Below are positions 1 to 10,000 of a stretch of DNA of 28,113 nucleotides, in pieces. Origin of the DNA: CAYJII01 sp964370225 (GTDB lineage Bacteria; Bacillota; Clostridia; Oscillospirales; Ruminococcaceae); assembly GCA_964370225.1 (NCBI GenBank), contig CAYJII010000033.1, positions 1 through 28,113 of the forward strand, written 5' to 3'. The notes below the pieces were generated by a model that was not told the origin of the DNA, made no database searches, and saw only the letters and a list, made by a program, of their open reading frames with translations. Position numbers and translations under genes: made by a program. The first letter of the stretch is position 1; every line of letters starts with the position of its first letter.

Positions 1-105
1 AAATTAGAAAAAGCAGTGGATATTTCTATAAAAAGATTTGCTAAGTTTAATGAGTGCGAAAGCATTCAGAAAGGAAACAACTATGAACAGAATAGAAAAA
101 GTTAG
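1..105 (+). CDS. Possible 3' end of an upstream gene (partial)
   Basis: Frame 1 is open from the left edge to a TAG at 103-105. It encodes 34 residues rich in Lys, Glu and Asn, and would overlap the start of the HD-domain gene at 83 by 23 bp. No domain can be recognised in so short a piece. The other two forward frames stop at positions 5-7 and 42-44. An overlap with the next gene would fit an operon, but chance openness over 35 codons in AT-rich DNA is also possible, so this is only a weak call. Confidence 0.3.
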   Translation, partial: KLEKAVDISIKRFAKFNECESIQKGNNYEQNRKS

Positions 106-547
106 AGTATACGTAGACAATGTTATATCAAATATTTCTGATACCGAAGAAAAACGATGTGGATATCTTCACCTATATGGCGTGGCGCAGGCATGTGCTC
201 TAATTGCCATGAAAAGAAGTGAGAACGCAGAGCTTGCCACTATCGCTGGAATGTTACACGATATTTATACATACTCCACCTTAGACAGCACCGACCACGC
301 ACGCAAAGGCTCGGTTATGGCAAGAGAAATTTTAACCGGACTTAATTTATTTTCCGAAGAAGAAATAGTGAAAATATGTTCGGCGATATATAATCACAGC
401 AGTAAAGCTGTTACTCACTGCGATTTTGATGAAGTATTAATTGATGCAGATGTTATGCAGCACTGCTTATATAACCCTTTATATGAAGTAAAACCACATG
501 AAAAAGAAAGATTTAATTCGCTGAAAACTGAGTTTGGGTTGAAATAA
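83..547 (+). CDS. HD-domain phosphohydrolase-like protein
   Basis: A 154-aa protein with the layout of a small HD superfamily metal-dependent phosphohydrolase. Visible candidate metal ligands are H30 (YLHLYG), the H59-D60 doublet in MLHDIYTY, H105 (IYNHSS) and D121/D123 (LIDADVMQH). The family hydrolyses phosphate esters such as nucleotides or cyclic nucleotides; the substrate cannot be told from sequence. The start at 83 is preferred over the upstream in-frame ATG at 38 because an AAGGAAAC ribosome binding site lies just before it and the conserved part begins with MNRIEKV. No signal peptide or membrane segment is visible, so it is cytoplasmic. A strong terminator follows 38 bp after the stop, making this the last gene of its transcription unit. 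Confidence 0.8.
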   Translation: MNRIEKVRVYVDNVISNISDTEEKRCGYLHLYGVAQACALIAMKRSENAELATIAGMLHDIYTYSTLDSTDHARKGSVMAREILTGLNLFSEEEIVKICSAIYNHSSKAVTHCDFDEVLIDADVMQHCLYNPLYEVKPHEKERFNSLKTEFGLK

Positions 548-585
548 GGCAAGATAGTCCTACTCCAAATCTATAATAAAACTAT

Positions 586-622
586 AAGATGAAATCCAAA
601 TACAGGGTTTCATCTTTTTTTA
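586..622 (+). terminator. Rho-independent terminator after the HD-domain gene
   Basis: A 12-bp stem (586-597 pairing with 605-616, one T-G pair), 7-nt loop, and a run of seven T at 615-621. It ends the transcription unit that includes the HD-domain gene. Confidence 0.85.
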
Positions 623-686
623 CGTCTTTCTCATACGCCTTAATAAGTATTAGAATATTACTGGTATCAAAGAAAACAGACGCATT

Positions 687-718
687 TTGACAATATCTAC
701 AAAAATCATTTGTATAAT
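687..718 (+). promoter_or_regulatory. Candidate promoter with over-long spacer
   Basis: A perfect TTGACA at 687-692 and a perfect TATAAT at 713-718 lie upstream of the giant surface-protein gene. The spacer is 20 nt, longer than the usual 17, so activity is uncertain. TGTATA at 711-716 would give an 18-nt spacer with a poorer -10. Confidence 0.3.
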
Positions 719-774
719 TTGTTTAAAAAACATTAATATTTCTAAAAAGAAATGCTTGATTTCCTAAAAAAAGC

Positions 775-803
775 TTGTATTGTGTTACTATTCATGATAA
801 TAT
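775..803 (+). promoter_or_regulatory. Candidate sigma-A promoter of the giant surface-protein gene
   Basis: TTGTAT (775-780), a 17-nt spacer and TAATAT (798-803) resemble a sigma-A promoter. Transcription from here would give a leader of about 245 nt before the ATG at 1055, covering the possible structured RNA at 860-984. Confidence 0.4.
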
Positions 804-859
804 TTAAATATATTCATGTTTGATTAATAATATTTACATTTTATTAATTTTTGCGAGGG

Positions 860-984
860 CGAATAATATGATAGCATACTCAGCAGCTACCCATTACTGT
901 GATAGATTAAGTTTTTTAGCAAACAGATGAATATAACAGTAAACCGCTACATCTGCATGATATAGCGGCGTTTTACATTATTCG
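860..984 (+). ncRNA. Possible structured leader RNA upstream of the giant surface-protein gene
   Basis: Three nested pairings can be drawn by eye. P1 is CGAATAAT (860-867) with ATTATTCG (977-984). P2 is TTACTGT (894-900) with ACAGTAA (936-942). P3 is a hairpin at 944-968 (CCGCTA with TAGCGG, plus an inner 3-bp helix). P3 is followed by GCGTTTTAC, which could act as a weak terminator or expression platform. The conserved cores of c-di-GMP class I and II, SAM, FMN, TPP and other common riboswitches were not seen. Short helices arise by chance in AT-rich DNA, so this stays tentative. Confidence 0.3.
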
Positions 985-1054
985 AGTATCAGCTTCCAAA
1001 GAAGAAAATGCACATGTGGTTTTGTGTAATAAAATAATAATAAGGGGAATATGT

Positions 1055-4000
1055 ATGAAGAAGATTACAGCACTTGTACTAGTTATCATGATATTGATTA
1101 GCACGTTACCATTGCAAGTATTTGCACTTAATCCGCAATTACTACAAAATGATAATGCAGCAAATGCAATATTGCTAGAACAACTCAAATCCTATTTTGG
1201 CGATGATGCCGATGGTTACCTCCAAGCTTTAGAAGACTTGGGATTTTTGGACGAGGACGGGAATTTTGTTCCGACTGAGTTTGTTTTGGTCGACGGGGAA
1301 GAAATGACTTTGGCAGAAGTCGAAGATATGATAAATGACCCTGAGACTGATTTGTCAAAAGAAGTTACAGTGGATGATTATTCCGTAACGCTCGATGACT
1401 TAAGACTTATGATTGAAATAGAAAAAGAAATCGCAAGAATATACACCACATATTATACAGAACAAGAATGGACTGAAGAGCAGCTAGCTATGCTGGATAG
1501 TTTAAATGACTCTGCGGAAAATGGTGGACTTAATCTGCCTGAAAATTTCAGTTTAAACACAACTGACGAGCCTATTACTTCGGGTTCATTTAGCTATGAA
1601 GAATACAGTGACTTAGGCGTACAAAGACATACTGCTACTGTGGAAATCTCTAGCGCTAGTTATAACGTAGGGGTTAACCCTGTCACTGCAAAATTGGATA
1701 TCACAGTTACAGGTGCAATCCCTAACACAGTTATTAGTGGGAAAATCAGAACTGTTAACGTTACTGCTATAGCTGGTGAGGATTTTACAGGTATCGATGG
1801 ACAAGAGTTTAGCGTTAGTACAAATGCCTCAGGGGCTGGCTCGCAAAGCGTAGATATATCGCTTTTGAAAGCGAATTCAGCAACCACAAATCATCAAAAA
1901 ACCTTATTGGTTCAAGCGTATGATATCATAGGTGCATCAAACACACGTGCTTCTGGAGTAATAAATTTGAACAACACTTTGCAATCAACTCCAGAACAAT
2001 TATATAATACATACCATAATGATGCAACTGCAATAGCCAATAGATCTACATACGAAACAGGACATCTTAACCATAATTTTGCATCTTTGGAATTAGACTC
2101 TACTGCAAAAAAACTTGTAAATCTTGGCGTATTTACTCACCTGAATATTATTCCACATATATCTGGTTTTTATAGTCAAAACCCTACTTTCACCACTGGG
2201 ATAGATAGAAATGATCCTTATAGTATTTCTATGAATTCTCTATTCGCAAGTAGTAATACAAAATACCTTGCGACCTCAACAGCCGATAAATACGATGCGC
2301 TTATAGCTGCAAGGCATAATTATGGCGGCAATGATAATGAAATTTTAAGTGTTCGCAATGCATTTGGTGTCGATATGTCTGTAACGCTTAACAAGGGTAA
2401 GTCAAACGAAGAGACAATCTTTAATCAAGAGCGTGGGCTTTCAAATGATGAGCTGGAAAGCATAATAGGGAGAATTGATAGCTTTTGGTTTTCTTCTCCT
2501 CAAGTTTTGCACGCGGAAAGCCTAGATAAAGTATATTTACCAGAACACGACCCGTATGGAACCACTCAGGTTAATAAAGAGTTTGAAGTTACAGAAGGAG
2601 GGCAAACACGCAAGGCAGAAAATACAAATAATGATTACTATCACTTTCACTGGGATGGTGCTATTACTGCAGGACCAAATGAATCTGCAATGAATTATAT
2701 CCAAATGGATGTGCTAGACTCGTTTAAAGACACTGATGGTGTTCTATTAAGAGATAGTTATTCAAGTGATTTTGGTTATAATACAGCAAACAGTTATGAT
2801 CTAGATAATCATAAAGCCACTAATCCAGTTGATAGTTCAATTTCAGGTTCTGATTATGACTATGAGTTAACTAGTTCAGCTCGCACAAAAATTAGTGGCA
2901 ACAGTGTTTTCTCTGCATTATATTCAGTAAATCTTTCTGCTGAGCAATTGGAAGGTCTAGCAGCTGAGACAAACCCTTATACCATCACGGTTGCACCTAA
3001 ACTTGTAGAGGCTAGATTAGTGTGGTTATTCGGTGGCGGTACAAAAGACAGCTATGCTGATGCATACCTCACAGATTCAGCCGCTGGATTGTGGGCGTAT
3101 CAATCAGGCTCAGGCGAGGATACTTCTGTTGAAGCACGCTTGGTAGATAATACAGCTCCAAAGCTGCTTAACGCCGAGGTTATGAGAATTAGCAATGATA
3201 CACCTACACAAGCAGGCGACTTTTATCAACAAGGCGACTTAGTTCCGGTGAAATTCACGTTCTCTGAGCCTGTTGCTTTTACATCTTCTGCGGTAGTAAC
3301 CTTAACTCATAATGACGCTTCATATCCTAGTGTTAATCATTCCACTGCAACATTAGCGTCACATGAAGAATATGTAACTGAGCATGTTTTTTATTTTGAA
3401 ATTCCAAACAATGCTCCGTCTTACTATACTGATTTTACCTTTACTAATAACTCGGTAAAAGATTTGGCTGGGCAAAAGCTAGTTGACTACTCTTCAGTAA
3501 AACTTGACCCTGAAAATGGAGATCAAAATCAGTCAACAAGCGAAAATCCATATATACAAATCGATGTAATTAATGATTCTATTAATAAAATTGTAGCTAC
3601 ACAAGAACTGTCACCTGTAATAACACCGGAAGGAACTCCGGTAGAAGCTATTAATGTTGTGGTTGACATTACTGATGAAGCACAAGAGCTAATTGCATCA
3701 GGCGCAAAAGACGGTGAACTTCCTGATTACGATGAAAACCTAAAATATTCGACAGTCATAAAAGCTAAAGTGTCATACTTAGACAAAGACGGCGCACTCG
3801 TTGAAACAGAAAGAAATTTACACTTTAGTAAACTAGTAGGCAATGATCTTGGTACAGAGCTTACAGCTATAGTGCCTGTGCCAAACATTTCTGCAACTAA
3901 CAGGGAAGTGCTGGTGGAAGTTGTTGAGATAGGCGCTACTCCATCAGAGGATACAATAATTACCGGTGTTGGGAATTTTGCTGCCATCACTTTGAGTATT

Positions 4001-7000
4001 AATGTATTTATCGATAAAGACGACATAACACTAACCACTCCAAGCTATATGGAAGAAGATACTGATGGTGTGTATGTATTTGAGTATGGGGAAATAAGCG
4101 GACCTAGTGCAAAAGAAGCTATGTTCACTATTGACTTAGTCGACGCTACACCATTTTACACTTTCCCTGAATCATATGAGATAACTAGCTCAAACGATGA
4201 TATTATCAGTGCACAGCTAGTAGCAGAAACTCCAGAAAACCCAAAATCCAGCACAGTTGAGCTGATTGTGGGAGCTGCAGGCGAAGCTACAATTACCGTA
4301 GTTGCGACAAATGGCGGATATACTACAAGCGAAAACATTGTTGATAACTACACAAAAGAAATTAAGTTTAAAATAATCCCAGGCACAGACCCGTTTTTTG
4401 CGGTGCAAAGTGGACAGGATAAAATAGAAAGTTATATTGCTGCACCTTTTGCAGTGAATTTCTTATCAAACCTCTGCGAGCACACTAAAGATGGCGATTC
4501 TACAACATTTAAGCTAGAAGTAAAAGATGCTGCTGGCGATGTAGTGCATACTCAAGAACTCATATATACTTTTGGCGATAGCGATGTGCTAACAAACTTT
4601 GTAATTCCAGCAAATGCTATTACAAGCACTGGTGATTATACTGCTGAGATTACGACTGATTTTGAGGGCATCTCTAACAAATTGCAATACGATATTACAA
4701 TACTCGCAAACCCTGTTGTTGCAACTTTGTCAAGACCAGATAATCGATACATCACTGATGCTACTTATGAATCTGGCGCAATCAATATCAATTGGAACCT
4801 TGAAAATTGGGACAATAACAGCGATGGAAACGCATCCTTCTCGCTGACTGTTACCGATGAAAACGGAGTTGAAACTTCATACTTTAACGGAGTGCCAACA
4901 ACAAATTCAGGTTCATTTGCGCTAAGCATTCCAACTGTAAATGCTACTACTGATGACTATCGTGATACATATACAATTAATCTAAAAGCTAAAAATTCAA
5001 CCGACATTAACACTAGCCAAGACAGCTTTATATTATACGTATATCCCGACGATTTAGTCAAGTTATATGTTAACCATGAAGATGACGTGCCTGTTTCGGC
5101 AGATGCTGGTGCAAAACAAGGTCCTAGCGACAATATTGATTTGACTTTGAGCAACAGGGATCGCATTAGCGCAATGGAGCAAGATGCAATACTTATGCTT
5201 GAAAGAAATATTCAACTAGAAGCTTATTTGAGCACAAACCATGCAGATGTCAATTATGGTCAAGCAAGCGACCAGTTTAGGTGGGATGTTGCGCAAACAG
5301 ACGAGGAAAAAGCTGAAGTTGCAGCGCTGTATAAATATCAAAACAGTGCATACTTTGATCTAAGAAGCTTAGTTAATGGTGCATATATGGCGCAAGAATC
5401 TATGTTACTTGCTGGTTTAGCAGACGGTGATGCTACTATAACAGCTACACATGATAACACTGGTGACAGCGCAAAAGTTAATTTGACAGTAGAAACACTG
5501 TATAATCATTTATATTTAGTAGATGCTTATCCTGATGTTGAAACTTCATACTACTATTACGATGAGAATAACAACAAAATAAGTGGAAAATCAAATAGCG
5601 AAGGTAAAATAGCTATATATGACGAAAATGGCATACAAAGCAATCTATACCTTGAATCAGAGTATAATGGTGAAAAATATCTGGGAACAATCTTCCAAGG
5701 AGATCTTGTAAGTGGGGAAGATAACAGCGCTTACAATGTACTGTATCCTGAAAATGCTATCGAACTTAGAAGAGCTGCTTATGCAGATATTTATCTGAAA
5801 AATGATGATGGAACAAACTTCCAAGGTGATGTAGTAATTCGTGCAGGCGTTTATATTGATGGTATCTATGAAGAAGACGCGCAGTTTTCGTTTGATGGTG
5901 GTGCTAATTACCACAAAGGGAATGAAGATATGCACACTACTGTATCCAGCGCATATGACGGTGGGCTTGTTTCCATAACTATGGACATCACACAATTTGC
6001 TGATAGAGTAACAAACGAACAGGATATCGAGTACATATTTGAAGTGTATCCTGAGGGTAAATACCCAATTATCATTCACGAAGACCCAACTGTAAATGTT
6101 GATTATGTTCATGCGACAGGCGACTTTTTGTATTATCTAAAATCCGCTAGCAAAACAGAAGCTTTCATAGGCTACAGTACAGTTGGATATAATAATAACA
6201 ATTTACAAGTAGAGCTTGACAAAGACATTCACAATATCGGACCAAATGATGTTTATGATTCCGTACAACTGAACACATCAATTTACTGGTGGGGTCAAGA
6301 TTATAATGATAGCTCGATGGGGCAAATGGCTTCCCTGTCTGTAATTGATGAAAATGGGCTTGAGCTTAAAGGTCAAGTTGTTACAACAGAAAAACATCCT
6401 TTCTCTGATATGTGGAGAACTATCGGAACTGTATTATTAGACGAAGAGCAAATGAACCATATGTCTTTATTACCTAAAGAATCCCGTGTGCTAAAAGCAA
6501 ACTTGTATAAAGAAGAGGACGAAGTATATAAGACAGTAACATATGGGCAAAGTGTAATAAACCTATTAGGTTTAAAAACAGTTGACGAGGACGAAGATTT
6601 ACAACCAAACCTTAACACTATCTCTGATTTAAGAGTTGATGGCGAAATCGATGATGAAATTATAAATAATGATGATATATTCGTTACAGGTTTCTCGACA
6701 CTAACAAAAGTATTATCATTCACAATGGGCGAACCAGTTGAAATTTTATTCGAGCCAACTGCTGACCCTCTAGTGTACACAGGTCTTATCTCTAAAAACG
6801 CTAATCAATCCGATGTTGGGTATGACGAAACAGGGACTGAGCATACAGTTTCATATAACTTCTTCGACCAAACTCAAAATCGCAGTAAAACAAAACAATC
6901 AAGAAATGATCAACGCAAAATGGCTAACGGTACTTATGCGGAAAAGCTTGACAAAGATTTGAATAATCTTGATGAGCTAGCTCGTGGAAATATGGCGTCG

Positions 7001-10000
7001 GGTGGTAGAGTAATCTTTACTCCTCCTTCTTTAGGTGGCTATATTGAAGCAGAATTTAGATATGACCCTCAAGCAGACAAATGGGACATGGAGCTTGTGA
7101 GCGGTGGGTTAAGTGCTGATACTGTATTTGGATATAGATATTCATGGAACTTCTTGTTAGGAGGAGTGGTTCCAGTTACTACTACTCTTGAAATGGGAGC
7201 TTTACTTGGTATAGCTGCCGACTTCCAAAGTGGGGAGCATTACGCAAGAGATGAATTCATCCAAACAGGACCTAATTCAGACGATATATTATTACCTGAA
7301 GCTGAAAAAGGAATAGATATTCTAACTGAGCTACGTGTAGGTCTCTACTTTGAAATATTTGGTGGTCTGGGCTTTGATGCATCAGTAATCGCTGCAAAAA
7401 TTGGTATATTTGGCCGCATGGATGCTATATTAGGCTTTAGATGGCTAAATCGTCCATACTTAGGCGACGAGAACTTCCAAGATGAATACTATATTCCAGA
7501 GGTTATCGACACAACCAGTTTAGATGTTACAAATCATGAGGTAGTTACATACGATGAAGTATTAACCGCAGGTGATATCGAGTTTAAAGGGAGAGTAGGC
7601 CTTCGTGCTGAGCTTAAATTCTTAGCATTTGAAAAGACTTATGAATTCTTCTCCGTTGAATTTGCAGGATACAACACTGAATGGGGGCAATGGAACGCAA
7701 TCTCCGATATATGGCTTAGAAACGACAGAATTAACGGAAACCCTGTTGACCAAGTTATTGTCGGTGGAGCAGAAATGCTATCGATTAACTACGGAACTAC
7801 AATGGAATCTCGTAGCTACCTAGACGCAAGAAGCAGAGACTATAATGTTCAAGCTACATCCGAGTGGGAAGACCGTACATATATTGATGATGGCAGAAAC
7901 TATGGCGTTAATGCGGCTGAATATTTCTCGCTTGATGAAGGTGCATCGGATAAATTCCCAGGTATGAATTGGGAGAACATCTATCCACACTCAACTCCAC
8001 TTATTTCTGACGACGGAAAAATAATGGTATATATTGATGACATGGAGAGCAAAAATGTCGAAGACATGAGAGTGAATTATTCTTTGCTTGACGGAAGTAA
8101 TAATGTATATAATCAAGGTAGCGTTATTCCAGGAGTTATGTTTGATGACGGTAGTGGCAATATGGTAGAAGAACAAACATATGGCGATGTTCAGCTGGCA
8201 ATCGATGGAAGTGAGTCAAACTTAGCGGTAGCATATGTAAGACAAAGTGATGCAATCTCAAAAGATGAGGGTGTTCAACTTACTGATGCTGAAGTTATGC
8301 AAATGATGAACTTAACCGAAGTTTATGTGTCATACTACAGTGGTGGCGCATGGACAACAACAAGAGTTACAGATAACGCTTCCGCTGACCTTGCGCCAGT
8401 AGTAGCAACAAATGGAAATAAAACAATAGTGGCTTGGCGCGAAGTAGCTGCAACTGATTACTCAGACCCAACAAATTTTGACAGCAAAGATAGAGTAATG
8501 TATAGCATTAGTAGCGATAAAGGCGCAAGCTGGAGTGAAGCAAAAGTATTGTACGACGGGTCAAAAGGCGGAGTTATGTCAATATCTGCTGACATGCTTG
8601 CTGATGGAACTGCGGCGATAGTATATTCATATGATGAAACTGTAAACGTAGGCGAACATGATATGGAAATCGCAGCTGCTATCATTGAAAACAGTTCTGA
8701 AACTGATGAATTTACAGGAAACAATTCAGTGAAAATTATCAACTTAACTGAAGATGAGTCGTTAAACGAAAATGTACAACTAACTACAACAAATGTCGGC
8801 GGAGAAGAACATTTCTTATTGGGCTGGTTCAACCAAACTATTGAAATAAAAGAAGTGTTAGACGAAGCGGGCATGACTCAACAAATACCATATGAAGTGC
8901 CTGAAATAAAATTTGCTGCTATCAATAATACAGGGGGAATTAACGCAAATATTCCTGAAACTTTGAGCAGTGTCACTTCAAACTCTGGGGTAGAAGTTGG
9001 TTCAGACTTTATATTCTCTAAAAATTCAACTAATCTAACTGATTTAGCGTTAGCTTGGATTGATGTAGCTGAAAGCGGTAGCTTTACAGTAAACAGCGAA
9101 GGCGAAACATTAGGAGCGTCAGCTTCGACATATACTGTTAACTCAGCTAAATTTGTCGATATCAATGGTGCTTATGGTTTATCTGCAGTAACAGAAATAG
9201 CAGAGATGCCTGAAAATGTTGTTCCAGCACATTTTGATTTGTACAAAGCCAATGTAAACGGTGATACATACAATGCTATCATTTTGGGAACAAATTATGG
9301 CACAGGATTTATTACAACAAAAAACACCACTCTAACTACTACAAACGAAGATGGCCAACTTGTTGAAGAAGGTTTAATTATTCCTTCAAATCTTACAATC
9401 ACTAATATGTACAGTGCAACAACTGTATATGAAAACTCAGTTAGATCCGATGATGTATATATTGACTTTGATCAAGTTCGTCCACTGTCTACAATTGATG
9501 TAGTGTTTACATTAACTAACACTGGTAAAGATGTGATGACTGACGCAGTTGTAGAAATCGGCGGAGCTCAAGCTGCTTCTGTAAATGGATTAAATCTGCT
9601 ACCGGGCGAAACAACAACTATCAATGGGAAATATGCATTAGGACAAAAAATCGAAGATGTAAATTATACAATTAATGCTACTTTCTCAGATGCTACAAAT
9701 GCTACTGTTTCTTCAAAACTTTATCTCGACTATCCAGACGTAGGCATTTCAAAATTTGAAATGATCGAAGAGCAAGACGGTATGCGTACAATAGCGCTGG
9801 CGCTAAACAACGCTACTAATATCCCGCTAGAAGATAGTGGCAAAACAGTAAAAATGGCACTTTATAGCTCTCCAGAATATACAGAAGATAGCCGCATTGA
9901 CGATATTTCAGAAATCGTTATAAGCGATAACGAAGAGTTAAGGCTAATCGATAAAGGTGGCTATACTAGTATAATTGATATCGACCTTGAAAAAATACTA

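Noticed and set aside
860..984. c-di-GMP riboswitch in the leader of the giant gene
   Set aside because: Looked for because of the nearby EAL protein, but the conserved core sequences of class I and class II were not found.
1016..1054. Extended start of the giant plus-strand gene at 1016
   Set aside because: The ribosome binding site and the signal peptide both fit the ATG at 1055.
3727..4038. Minus-strand open frames within the 3513-aa gene
   Set aside because: They lie entirely inside a well-supported coding region and have the composition expected of antisense frames.
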